Shown here piece after piece: positions 1 through 7,868 of a stretch of DNA of 64,000 bases; the first letter of the stretch is position 1; every line of letters begins with the position of its first letter. Below the pieces are notes generated by a model, which worked only from the letters and a program-made list of their open reading frames with translations, ran no database searches and was not told where the DNA came from. The translations under genes were made by a program, and so were the position numbers. Origin of the DNA: Calderihabitans maritimus (GTDB lineage: Bacteria > Bacillota > KKC1 > Calderihabitantales > Calderihabitantaceae); contig NZ_BDGJ01000010.1 in assembly GCF_002207765.1 (NCBI RefSeq), positions 18,405-82,404 of the forward strand, read 5' to 3'.

Positions 1-1
1 A

Positions 2-1432
2 GCCGGAATGTTAGAAAGCAGGGGGCATGAAGTGGAGATTGTGGAGGGATATCTGGAGGGGCTTTCCTACGAAGAAATCAGGCAAAGAATTAGGGCTGTG
101 GAGCCGGACCTTATGGGAGTCCACTTAGTTTACCACTGGAAGATTGATTATGAACTCTTTACTTTTCTAGAACAGTTAAAGCGGGAAGAGTTTCTCCCCT
201 ATATAACCGTTTACGGATTCTATCCTACCTTTGCCTTTGAAGAGATACTACAAGCCTGTCCGGTGATTGATTCAGTTATCCTTGGAGAGCCGGAGTTAAC
301 CTTTGCCGAACTAGCGGAGGTACTGTCAGGGCGGTGTAATTCAATAGATATTGCGGGGCTTGCCCAGAGAGACAAGTATGGCCGGATCCGTTATACCCGT
401 CGGAAACCGGTAGAGGATCTCGATCTGCTCCCTTTTCCGGTGCGAACCGAGGCCATGTTCGGCCTTCCTGAAGTAAACATTCAGGGAAGTCGAGGATGTT
501 ACGGACGCTGTACTTTTTGCTACATCAATCCCTTTTACGGTCAGAGATCTCGGTGGCGTGGAAGAAGTCCCGAAAATATAGTAGCGGAGATAGATAAGAT
601 TATTTCTGAACGAGGAAGAAAGGAATTCTACTTCACCGATCCCAACTTTTTCGGTCCCGGCCAAAAGGGACAAAAAAGAGCCCTTCACCTGGCTTCGCTG
701 TTAAAACAACGTAACGTGCAATTTGGCATCGAGGCCCGTGTCAATGATATCCACGATGAGACTATCGGAGCGTTGGTGGAGGCAGGTCTCCGCTACCTCC
801 TGATTGGCCTCGAAAGCGGAAGAGACCATTCCCTGAAACGGATGAATAAAATGACCACTGTGGCCCAAAATGAAAGGGCGCTCAGGATTCTGCGCCGACA
901 CGGCATCGAACCGAATATCGGATTTATCATGTTTGAACCGGATTCCTCTTTAAAAGATATACGGGCTAACTTTGAGTTTCTCCGCCGAAACGACCTTTTA
1001 AAAAATCTTCCTGTAACGGCTAACGTGCTTTACCACCACCAGATAATTTTGAAAGGAACGCCGGCTTACCAAAGACTTCAGAAGGAAGGACGTTTAAAAA
1101 CATTGCCCGCGTCAACTTATGAAGGTATGGCTGCTTTTGCCGACCCGCAGGTAGCTGTTTTAGCCGATATCATGAGGCAAATTACCAATTTTCTTTTCCG
1201 ACGTATGGGAAGCATCTGGAGTGGGAGAGAGGAGGAACCTAGGAATGCCCGGGAAAGATATGCCAGGTTAAACCGACTGCTGGTAGAATGGTTTGAGACT
1301 GTTTTGCATGCGTTGGAAATCGGGGAGAAATTTTCGGACGAAGAAAAGGAGGCTTTTGTGGGAAAAGCAAAAAAAGCGATAAATGATATCTTATATTTTG
1401 ATTCTAAAACTCGTTGCTCCAAACAAAGATAA
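2..1432 (+). CDS. B12-binding-domain radical SAM protein (5' end outside window)
   Basis: A B12-binding-type N-terminal region precedes a radical SAM core. Counted from the ATG at 8, the cluster motif CYGRCTFC gives C164, C168 and C171, which bind the [4Fe-4S] cluster that cleaves SAM. The frame is open to the window edge, and the first residues (LESRGHEVEIVEGY) match the interior of a B12-binding fold, where such proteins read GYLAGMLESRGHEVE-like. The true start is therefore upstream and the ATG at 8 is probably internal. Members act on diverse substrates (methylations, ring contractions, lipid modifications), so the substrate cannot be named. The C-terminal 100 residues are helical and charged. 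It ends 75 bp from the converging hydrogenase operon. Confidence 0.85.
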   Translation, partial: AGMLESRGHEVEIVEGYLEGLSYEEIRQRIRAVEPDLMGVHLVYHWKIDYELFTFLEQLKREEFLPYITVYGFYPTFAFEEILQACPVIDSVILGEPELTFAELAEVLSGRCNSIDIAGLAQRDKYGRIRYTRRKPVEDLDLLPFPVRTEAMFGLPEVNIQGSRGCYGRCTFCYINPFYGQRSRWRGRSPENIVAEIDKIISERGRKEFYFTDPNFFGPGQKGQKRALHLASLLKQRNVQFGIEARVNDIHDETIGALVEAGLRYLLIGLESGRDHSLKRMNKMTTVAQNERALRILRRHGIEPNIGFIMFEPDSSLKDIRANFEFLRRNDLLKNLPVTANVLYHHQIILKGTPAYQRLQKEGRLKTLPASTYEGMAAFADPQVAVLADIMRQITNFLFRRMGSIWSGREEEPRNARERYARLNRLLVEWFETVLHALEIGEKFSDEEKEAFVGKAKKAINDILYFDSKTRCSKQR

Positions 1433-1470
1433 TGCTTGCATTCAACCGGGTAGTTTCCTGGAGTGAGAAA

Positions 1471-1493
1471 GAAAAAAGCAGCTCGAGGCTGCT
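1471..1493 (-). terminator. Rho-independent terminator of the hydrogenase operon
   Basis: A hairpin AGCAGC/GCTGCT with a 5-nt loop (1477-1493) is followed on the minus strand by a run of T (1471-1476). It lies just past the cytochrome b stop codon. Confidence 0.75.
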
Positions 1494-1506
1494 TGAAAAA
1501 GATTAT

Positions 1507-2091
1507 TTATTTAACTTTGATTTTTCCGGTGAAGATCGCTTGAAGTTTGGCCATATCTTCGGTAAGTACCAGGTAAAGGTGGAGCGGTACAGTTACAGCG
1601 AAAACGACGGAGCCCAAGTAAATAATTACGCGATAGGTGTTGAGCATGCGAAAGATTGGATGAATTTGTACAAAAAAGTCTGGAGCATACAAAATCAAAC
1701 CGCTGATAATGGTTGCCAGGTTGGTAAGAAACCACAGGGTAAAAAGCAGTTTTTGCCCCGGGTTGTACTTGCCGTAGGGTGGATGAGTGCTGGTCAGGAA
1801 AAATATATACTTGAACAGGCTGGGCAGGTTTTTTACATCACTGGGTAAGAATAAGACATCCTTGTAAGTTTTGGTGGCCACATAGTAGTAAACATATAGA
1901 ATAAAATTGAAAATAAAGATGAAACCAAAAAGAAAGTGAAGTTTGCGCACGGTTCTCATTGGCACCACTAAGTTTTCATAGGGAGCGGCCAGGTAAAAAC
2001 CGGTGAAGGTTAAAATAATCACGGCAAAAAATTGTACCCAGTGAAAAATTCTGTTGGGTAAAGGCTGGCGGAGCTTGGTTAATTGGATCAT
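1507..2091 (-). CDS. Cytochrome b subunit of NiFe hydrogenase
   Basis: Membrane diheme cytochrome b of the HyaC/HupC type, which passes electrons from the periplasmic hydrogenase to menaquinone. The 194 residues contain four hydrophobic helices (about 18-36, 52-71, 112-135, 153-175). Histidines placed as heme ligands are visible at H17 (NRIFHW), H52 (RKLHF) and H171 (PLHLY). It is the last gene of the operon, 11 bp after the large subunit. It is shorter than E. coli HyaC (about 235 residues) but keeps the core. The assignment comes from topology and context; the exact heme ligands are inferred. Confidence 0.85.
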   Translation of the reverse strand: MIQLTKLRQPLPNRIFHWVQFFAVIILTFTGFYLAAPYENLVVPMRTVRKLHFLFGFIFIFNFILYVYYYVATKTYKDVLFLPSDVKNLPSLFKYIFFLTSTHPPYGKYNPGQKLLFTLWFLTNLATIISGLILYAPDFFVQIHPIFRMLNTYRVIIYLGSVVFAVTVPLHLYLVLTEDMAKLQAIFTGKIKVK

Positions 2092-2102
2092 ATATGTTCC
2101 CC

Positions 2103-3509
2103 CTAAATTCTATATTGCATCATGGAACCCTTAGCCTGGATAAGGTGGACTGCACAGGTAAAGCAGGGGTCGAAAGAACGGATAACTCGGCCTACCTCGA
2201 TGAGATGGTCGGGATTCTCTACAGGAGTTCCTACTAGGGCTTCCTCTACCGGACCTCGTCTTCCCTGGTCATCTCGAGGGGAAAAATTCCAGGCGGTTGG
2301 TGTCACTATTTGATAACGGCTAATCCTTCCCCCTTTTATCTCTATCCAGTGGGCCAAAGCTCCTCGCATAGCATCTGTAAACCCTGCTCCTACACCGCTC
2401 TCCTTAACTTCGTAAGGAAGGAGGCTCAGCTCCGCAGGTGTCAACTGCATGAGCCATTCCTGCATCAAATTTCCGACCTTGGCCGCCTCCAGTACCCGGG
2501 CTTTGATGCGGTCCATGACGGAGATACCTTGGCGGTAGTCGCCGGAAATCCAGCCGCGGGCGAGGGGACCCGTTTCCATAGCTATTCCCTGGTAGCGGGG
2601 TGCCTTGACCCAGGAATAGGCACCGGGTTTATCCATGGAAGGATAAGTTTTTCCCTTACCGGGATGTTCTACCTCTTTGTCTGCCTCATACCAGGAATAA
2701 GTAATAGCTTCGGTTATGTACGAAGGGTCGAGTTTTTTAACCGACGGTTGTCCGTCCAGTATAATTCCCGCTGGGAAATGTCTTTCTTGACTGTTAGGTT
2801 TGGGGAAATACCCGTAACTCAGGAAATTCCCGTATCCTCTGCCTATTTGAAAGTATTCCGGGTAATAATGGGCAATAGTCTCCACATCGAAAATCATCTT
2901 TTCCTGGATAAATTCCACCAAGTCATCTAAAAGCGCTTTAAAGCGGCTTACGCGATCCGAAGTGGGAGGTACGCTTACTCCAGTAGGATATATTGCCTGC
3001 TGGTGAGGGGCTTTGCCTCCAAAAATGGCGAGCATTTGGTGGGCTTTGGCGCTGAGTTCTACCCCTTGCCAGTAATGCTGCATCAGCTGGTCGTTGACTT
3101 TTGACGGTAGGCGAAAGTCGTTGCCGGTTCGAGGTACAAACGGAGGGACATCCGGTCCTTTTACATAGTCGGGTAAAATTAATACGTAGAAGTGGCGAAG
3201 GTGGTTTTGTAAAACATCGGCTCCGTGAATGAGATTTTGTAGTAGGGTTCCATTAGGAGGAGTTTGCAAATTGAAAGCATCCTGCAGGGCATAGGCTGCG
3301 GCTATCGCATGAGCGGAAGAGCATATGCCGCATATACGCTGCGTAAAAAAAAATGCATCCCTGGGGTCCCGTCCCCGCATCATTTGTTCGAAGCCGCGAT
3401 ATAAGACACCGGCGCAGTAGGCATCTACTACTTTTCCCCCGGAAATTTCGATTTCTACAGAGAGAGGTTCGTGGACGCGGGTCACCGGAAAGAGCCTCTT
3501 CCTGGCCAT
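2103..3509 (-). CDS. hyaB: NiFe hydrogenase large subunit
   Basis: Catalytic subunit of a group 1 membrane-bound uptake hydrogenase. It carries both NiFe-binding pairs: the L1 motif RICGICSSAHA with C60 and C63, and the C-terminal DPCFTCAVH with C449 and C452. H455 is the usual maturation protease cleavage point, leaving a 13-residue tail (LIQAKGSMMQYRI). The residue after the cleavage His is Leu rather than the more common Val, Ile or Arg. At 468 residues it is somewhat shorter than E. coli HyaB/HybC. No maturation endopeptidase or hyp genes lie in this window, so they must be elsewhere. The gene sits 15 bp after the small subunit, and the protein is exported with it by Tat. Confidence 0.95.
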   Translation of the reverse strand: MARKRLFPVTRVHEPLSVEIEISGGKVVDAYCAGVLYRGFEQMMRGRDPRDAFFFTQRICGICSSAHAIAAAYALQDAFNLQTPPNGTLLQNLIHGADVLQNHLRHFYVLILPDYVKGPDVPPFVPRTGNDFRLPSKVNDQLMQHYWQGVELSAKAHQMLAIFGGKAPHQQAIYPTGVSVPPTSDRVSRFKALLDDLVEFIQEKMIFDVETIAHYYPEYFQIGRGYGNFLSYGYFPKPNSQERHFPAGIILDGQPSVKKLDPSYITEAITYSWYEADKEVEHPGKGKTYPSMDKPGAYSWVKAPRYQGIAMETGPLARGWISGDYRQGISVMDRIKARVLEAAKVGNLMQEWLMQLTPAELSLLPYEVKESGVGAGFTDAMRGALAHWIEIKGGRISRYQIVTPTAWNFSPRDDQGRRGPVEEALVGTPVENPDHLIEVGRVIRSFDPCFTCAVHLIQAKGSMMQYRI

Positions 3510-3524
3510 GGTAACTGCTCCTTT

Positions 3525-4730
3525 CTATTTCTTGTCTGAAGCCTGGTTTTCATCGTCTTGCAGGGCCTGAGGAGTTTTTTGTGGTTGCAATTCCTTGCGG
3601 AACGCTTCTTGACTGTCCAAAATCCGATTGAGCTTTTCCATTATTTGGTCTTCGGGCATCCGGGCCGGGAGACTAGTTTTTTCCTTGGTGCCGTCAGTCA
3701 TATTTTTACCGATCCGCCCGCTTATGATCGAAGCGGTGAGGTGGGTAGTAATTCCGACGGCGGTTAATCCCCCGAGGGCTTTGGCGATGCGCGAAGGGGA
3801 AGTTACCACCCCGGGGAGACGGATGTCAGGCAGATGTTGGAAAAAAGGGCTCATGCCGTCGGGAAAATCGGGACTGGCACAGCCAATACAGGGACTGTTG
3901 GCTCCTACCGGCCAGTTGACATGGTTGTTCCACTGGCGTTTGGGACAGTCGGCGTACGTTACCGGGCCCTTGCAGCCGAGCCGGTACATACAGCCCGCCT
4001 GGCCTGGTTGTTCGGCGAAAATACCGTTTTCAAAATACTGGCGCCGCGTACATAGGTCGTGAATAGTCTTACCGTAAAACATCACGGGGCGTCCTACGGC
4101 ATCTAGTTCCGGCAGGCCGTAGTAAAGGAGGTGTACCAGTGTCCCAACTATCCAGTCGGGGTGGGCAGGACATCCCGGAACGTTGATTACCGGGCGTTGC
4201 AAGAATTCTCCCACGCCTATCGAACCGGAAGGATTGGGGTAAGCTGCAGCCGGTCCGCCGTGAGTGGCGCAGGTCCCAACGGGCATTACGTACTTAGCCT
4301 CCTGACCTACCCAGCGAATGACCTCCATTCCCGTGCGAAAGTCATTCTCTTTTCCCGGAAGCACATAATTGTACTTACCGTGGTCACGGGTAACTACGGC
4401 ACCCTCCACTATGAGAATAAATTCACCGCGATATTTTTGAACCGCTTCTTCCAGAGCATCAACTGCCTGTTTTCCCTGCGCGGTGAGGAAGAGCCAGTGG
4501 TACCGGAGATCAACAATGTCCAGCAAAATTTTTTTGAGCCCGGGGTCTATAGAGTTATCCAGGGAAATAGAATTGCCGGTACAGGTGCCTGCCTCTATCC
4601 AAACTACAGGCAATTTTTGTATTTTACCTGCGGATAAGGCCTCTGCCAGGTCGTTGAGTAAAAATTGGGCTAAGCTAAAAGCCAAACCGCTTTGCATGCA
4701 CAGCTTAAGGAATTTTCTCCGGGTAAGCAT
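3525..4730 (-). CDS. hyaA: NiFe hydrogenase small subunit, Tat-exported
   Basis: Iron-sulfur subunit that carries electrons from the NiFe site to the cytochrome b. The N-terminus has a twin-arginine signal (TRRKFLKLC, then a hydrophobic stretch). The proximal cluster motif reads EAGTCTGNSISL: C50 is present, but the second Cys of the usual CTGC is Asn53. Further ligands are visible in VGTCATHGG, VPGCPAHP, HDLC, GCMYRLGC, ADCPKR and PCIGCASPDF. The C-terminus ends in a charged tail and lacks the long hydrophobic anchor of some homologues, leaving the cytochrome and the first-gene membrane protein to hold the complex. The Asn substitution is reported as a finding. Confidence 0.93.
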   Translation of the reverse strand: MLTRRKFLKLCMQSGLAFSLAQFLLNDLAEALSAGKIQKLPVVWIEAGTCTGNSISLDNSIDPGLKKILLDIVDLRYHWLFLTAQGKQAVDALEEAVQKYRGEFILIVEGAVVTRDHGKYNYVLPGKENDFRTGMEVIRWVGQEAKYVMPVGTCATHGGPAAAYPNPSGSIGVGEFLQRPVINVPGCPAHPDWIVGTLVHLLYYGLPELDAVGRPVMFYGKTIHDLCTRRQYFENGIFAEQPGQAGCMYRLGCKGPVTYADCPKRQWNNHVNWPVGANSPCIGCASPDFPDGMSPFFQHLPDIRLPGVVTSPSRIAKALGGLTAVGITTHLTASIISGRIGKNMTDGTKEKTSLPARMPEDQIMEKLNRILDSQEAFRKELQPQKTPQALQDDENQASDKK

Positions 4731-4743
4731 AACATCACCTTGG

Positions 4744-5247
4744 TTAAGTTTTTGGCTTGTTTAAAGAGCTCAGGGCAGTGCCGGCGGCTATAACAGCAGT
4801 CGTGAGCAGAACCCAGATGCTGCCCAATACTGCCGTATAAAATCCGATAACCTGGTACCCGGTGGTTTCCAGGAAAATTCCCAAAGGCATGATAAAACTA
4901 CCCAATACGTAAAGATAGGCTACTGCCTTCATGAAATTAAAGTTAAACGTTATATTGTCGGTAAATAAGGACAAGATCATACCCAGCAATCCTAAGAGCG
5001 TAAGATGACTGTGGACACTCCGGTGCTGATCCATCGTTTCCTGGGTCCTTTCTGCTTTTACCAACCATTTTTCCGCCTGCCGGAGTTCTTCCCGGGTAGC
5101 CATCTCCACCACCATTTTCATATTTTGCAGGCGGGTATCCCTGATATCAGAAAGAACCAAAATGGCATATAGTGATCCGTAGATTATTCCGGCTAGTGTT
5201 AAAGCCATTCCTCCCCAAAAAAGGATTTTGGAAATATAAGTCTTAAT
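4744..5247 (-). CDS. Membrane protein of the hydrogenase operon, probable ATT start
   Basis: First gene of the hydrogenase operon, 13 bp before the small subunit. It encodes about four membrane helices with a charged loop after helix 1 (DIRDTRLQNMKMVVEMATREE). The product is not a family I recognise; it may anchor or assemble the hydrogenase. The ATG at 5208 has its GGGGAGG directly abutting it and would cut helix 1. The same frame continues upstream to an ATT codon at 5247, seven bases after a clean AGGAGGG (5255-5261), and then encodes KTYISKILFWGG, completing helix 1. This gives 167 residues against 154 from the ATG. The ATT start is an inference. Confidence 0.7.
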   Translation of the reverse strand: MKTYISKILFWGGMALTLAGIIYGSLYAILVLSDIRDTRLQNMKMVVEMATREELRQAEKWLVKAERTQETMDQHRSVHSHLTLLGLLGMILSLFTDNITFNFNFMKAVAYLYVLGSFIMPLGIFLETTGYQVIGFYTAVLGSIWVLLTTAVIAAGTALSSLNKPKT

Positions 5248-5272
5248 GGCCGTTCCCTCCTGTCATTTGACT

Positions 5273-5296
5273 CCATTAATTATTGTTTATTAATGG
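5273..5296. promoter_or_regulatory. Inverted repeat upstream of the hydrogenase operon
   Basis: CCATTAAT and ATTAATGG form a perfect 8-bp inverted repeat separated by 8 bp, just upstream of the operon's Shine-Dalgarno. The spacing suits a dimeric regulator. No known box is recognised. Confidence 0.4.
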
Positions 5297-5318
5297 TTTA
5301 GTACTTATGTATTGACAT

Positions 5319-5341
5319 AAAAAAACAGGGTTTAAACCCTG
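5319..5341 (-). terminator. Terminator after the MidA-family gene
   Basis: The palindrome CAGGGTTTAAACCCTG (5326-5341) is followed on the minus strand by seven T residues. It ends the minus-strand methyltransferase gene at 5348. Confidence 0.8.
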
Positions 5342-5347
5342 CTGGAA

Positions 5348-6514
5348 TTAAAAGGGAGAAAATGTTCCTCTTTTAAGTCCTTTCAGCTTAGGTTTTGATA
5401 TCCCCTTATGTTGAATTAGCACTTTAAAAACATTTCCTAAACCCTCGGGCATTATTAATTTTTTCACGGCCAGACCCATTTTATAGGCTTCCTGAAAATT
5501 GTCCAAAGTTTGGCGGATTTCTTCAAGTTTTTCCAGGATCCCCAGATTGATAAGAAAGCGGGACTGGGTGGTAAAGCCGGTAAACTCCAGCCCAACCTTT
5601 TCCCCATATTTCACCAGGGCGGAAAAATCTACATGAGCAGTAATATCCTGTTCTCCAATCAAGGTATAGGGATTCTGGTGGGCTTGATGACGGTGATAGC
5701 ACATTAAAGTTCCGGTAGTTCTTTGAGGTCCGTAGAGCTCTCGAGCGGGGAAACCATAGTCGATCGTAATTAGAAATCCCTGGAGGAGTTTTCCTGCTAT
5801 TTGTTCCAGCCAATCCAACATCACCAGGTTTATCTCTGCTATTTGGCCTTCTTCCAGTTTTATCTCTAGTTCCTGGAGATATTGCTCCAGCTTAGGAGTA
5901 AAAGGAGGGCCAAGAATTTCCAAGAATCTGCCTTGCTCATCGACAGTAACATAAATTTCTTTCAGGCGTCCTCCTACCTGTCTTACCCGGTGAACGGGAA
6001 AAGCGTCCACCAGTTCGTTGGAAAAAATACAACCGCAAAAACCTTGACCTCCGTGTATCTGATCCAAATTTTCTACCCATTGAACTGAGTTTGGAAGGAG
6101 AGATAACTGATTCAACAGTTTTCTTTGCTCTGCAGCCAGATGCTGGCTGGTTTCTATAATAAAATATTTCATGTAGCTGGCAAGTTCCGGGGCATTTTCG
6201 GATAAATACTTCAAAATATCGTAAGCTAAAAAACCTTTTCCGGCACCAAATTCAACTACTACGAAAGGGTCTGCCGGCAAAAGGTGGGCCATTTCTAGTA
6301 ACTGTTCGGCCAGCATTTGGCCGAAAATAGAATGAACATGGGGACTGGTGTAAAAATCTCCTTGGCGGCCGATGGTCAATTTGGCGGAGTTGTAATAGCC
6401 AAGCTCCGGATAGTAAAGAGCCATTTCCATGAACTGGGCAAATGAAATTTTACCTTTTTTCCTTATCCGCTCCGAAATAATTTGACCGAGAGGTGTAACC
6501 GACAAAGACATCAC
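5348..6514 (-). CDS. MidA/NDUFAF7-family SAM-dependent methyltransferase
   Basis: Class I methyltransferase of the MidA (DUF185) family, whose mitochondrial member methylates an arginine of complex I. The family start is clear: a PLGQIISERIRKKG region, then MALYYPELGYY, then GDFYTSPHVHSIFGQMLA. The SAM-binding glycine motif VVEFGAGKGFLAYDIL is at about residues 86-101. The length of 388 fits the family. It is followed by a terminator and preceded on the opposite strand by small genes, so it is probably monocistronic. The substrate in bacteria is not known. The start could be either Met of the initial pair. Confidence 0.88.
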   Translation of the reverse strand: MMSLSVTPLGQIISERIRKKGKISFAQFMEMALYYPELGYYNSAKLTIGRQGDFYTSPHVHSIFGQMLAEQLLEMAHLLPADPFVVVEFGAGKGFLAYDILKYLSENAPELASYMKYFIIETSQHLAAEQRKLLNQLSLLPNSVQWVENLDQIHGGQGFCGCIFSNELVDAFPVHRVRQVGGRLKEIYVTVDEQGRFLEILGPPFTPKLEQYLQELEIKLEEGQIAEINLVMLDWLEQIAGKLLQGFLITIDYGFPARELYGPQRTTGTLMCYHRHQAHQNPYTLIGEQDITAHVDFSALVKYGEKVGLEFTGFTTQSRFLINLGILEKLEEIRQTLDNFQEAYKMGLAVKKLIMPEGLGNVFKVLIQHKGISKPKLKGLKRGTFSPF

Positions 6515-6588
6515 CTTCTCTCAGGTTTTTACATATTTTTATTGGTACGAGTTATACTAAACAAAAAAGTTTGCAGGAGGTAAATGAA

Positions 6589-6750
6589 ATGACCGAGTTC
6601 ATCGATAATGCCGAGGACAGTTTCAAGTGTGCGCGGTGCGGAAATACCTTCCCCATTTACGGTAATTCCCCGGCCAGATGCCCTATCTGTGGTTTTCAGT
6701 GTACGGCAGAAACCTGCTCACCGGTAGATGCATCGGACGAAGGGTACTGA
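6589..6750 (+). CDS. Small zinc-ribbon protein
   Basis: A 53-residue ORF starts at an ATG six bases after GCAGGAGG. It has two CxxC knuckles (CARCGNTF and CPICGFQC), the layout of a one-zinc ribbon, plus an acidic tail. It lies 15 bp before the next small gene and is likely cotranscribed with it. The role is unknown; comparable ribbons occur in rubredoxin-like or RNA/DNA-associated proteins. Confidence 0.7.
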   Translation: MTEFIDNAEDSFKCARCGNTFPIYGNSPARCPICGFQCTAETCSPVDASDEGY

Positions 6751-6765
6751 AAAGGAGGATAATCA

Positions 6766-6978
6766 GTGGTTGATGCCAGAAAAACTAACAAAAAAGAAGA
6801 ACCCCGTAAACATTATAAAGACCTGGCTTTGGTACCGGAACTGACTGGTTCCGGGACTATGATCAATCTTGATGCTCATTCCGAACCGCCGGAAGCGCCC
6901 AAAAATTGGGTTCCTAATACTCCGGAGGAACGGAAAAAACATGAAAAGGGAGAAAAGGGAAAACCGCGGCCCGAATAA
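6766..6978 (+). CDS. Small hydrophilic hypothetical protein
   Basis: The ORF has a GTG start six bases after AAAGGAGGAT and encodes 70 residues, highly charged and proline-rich, with no cysteine, membrane segment or motif I recognise. The C-terminus is lysine/glutamate-rich (EERKKHEKGEKGKP) and is probably disordered. It is coupled to the upstream zinc-ribbon gene by position only. The good ribosome-binding site is the main evidence that it is real. Confidence 0.6.
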   Translation: MVDARKTNKKEEPRKHYKDLALVPELTGSGTMINLDAHSEPPEAPKNWVPNTPEERKKHEKGEKGKPRPE

Positions 6979-7092
6979 TTGGGAGATAAACTACGGTATA
7001 ATTTATACTCAAATTATATGCAAAAGAAAGAAGGATGTCCAATTAGCATAATTTTCACAAACATTTTAACATTAAAACATTTTTGTGAAAGA

Positions 7093-7121
7093 TTGCACAA
7101 ACTGTTTTGTCTCCTTATAAT
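7093..7121 (+). promoter_or_regulatory. Sigma-A promoter of acuA
   Basis: TTGCAC (7093-7098) and a perfect TATAAT (7116-7121) are separated by 17 bp. This places transcription start about 30 bp before the acuA ATG at 7159. Confidence 0.75.
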
Positions 7122-7158
7122 AAAAGTAGAGGAAAATGAACGTAGGAGGGGAGCGGGT

Positions 7159-7809
7159 ATGGCTCCGGTCAGTTCAGCTCTAAAAATTCCTCCGGTCGCT
7201 CCCAAAGTTATTAACAAGGTAGGCAGAAAAGCTGTAGTTGTCACTTATACGGGTCCAGAAGAAATTATGAAGTACGAAATGGAAGCTGATCTAAATAATT
7301 TCCGGCCTGCGGAGAGACAGAAGGAAGCTTTAGTGGAGATCGCCGGACTGGAAAAAGGAAGGGTTGTAATTGCCCGCCGGGGTAATAAAATTATAGGTTA
7401 CGTAACTTTTCACCCGCCGGAGCAGTTTGAGCGCTGGGGACAGGGTAACCTGGATTGCATACTGGAGTTAGGGGCTATCGAAGTCAGTCCCCGCTGGCGT
7501 AACCAGGGTATAAGCAAGGGACTGCTGGAGGTAGCATTTGCTAATCCGGAATTGGAAGACTATATCGTTATTGCTACGGAATATTACTGGCACTGGGATT
7601 TAAGGGGTAGTGGTCTGTCGGTATGGCAGTACCGCGATCTATTGCAAAAGCTATTTGGTCGAGTGGGCATGAAACCGGAAGGCACTGATGATCCGGAGAT
7701 AATTTCTCACCCGGCCAATATGTTGATGGTTCGCGTAGGTTCGCGCGTGAGGCGAGAAGATTTAATGGAATTTACTTTATTAAGATATAGAAAGTGTAGC
7801 TTAATTTAG
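7159..7809 (+). CDS. acuA: AcuA-type GNAT acetyltransferase
   Basis: GNAT acetyltransferase matching Bacillus AcuA, which acetylates and inactivates acetyl-CoA synthetase. Family landmarks are in order: KEALVEIAGLEKGRVVIARR, GYVTFHPPEQFERWGQGN, ILELGAIEVSPRWRNQGI (the acetyl-CoA loop), IVIATEYYWHWDLRG, and TDDPEIISHPANMLMVRVG. The ATG at 7159 follows GGAGGGGAG, and the N-terminus before residue 20 is not conserved. The open frame extends upstream to 6979, but that stretch is non-coding leader containing the promoter. The usual acuB and acuC neighbours are absent, so the deacetylase partner is elsewhere or missing. The gene is monocistronic, followed by a strong terminator. Confidence 0.9.
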   Translation: MAPVSSALKIPPVAPKVINKVGRKAVVVTYTGPEEIMKYEMEADLNNFRPAERQKEALVEIAGLEKGRVVIARRGNKIIGYVTFHPPEQFERWGQGNLDCILELGAIEVSPRWRNQGISKGLLEVAFANPELEDYIVIATEYYWHWDLRGSGLSVWQYRDLLQKLFGRVGMKPEGTDDPEIISHPANMLMVRVGSRVRREDLMEFTLLRYRKCSLI

Positions 7810-7834
7810 CTAAATTACAAGATGTAAACTTAGA

Positions 7835-7867
7835 AGAAGAGCAGGCCGCTGTCTGGCCTGCTCTTCT
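7835..7867. terminator. Bidirectional terminator between acuA and the SLC13 gene
   Basis: A 13-bp stem, AGAAGAGCAGGCC with GGCCTGCTCTTCT around a 7-nt loop, lies between convergent genes. The A/T-rich flanks on each side can serve both strands. Confidence 0.8.
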
Positions 7868-7868
7868 T

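Noticed and set aside
2122..2930. Plus-strand open frames over the hydrogenase large subunit
   Set aside because: They are antisense to a clearly conserved gene and have no supported start or domain.
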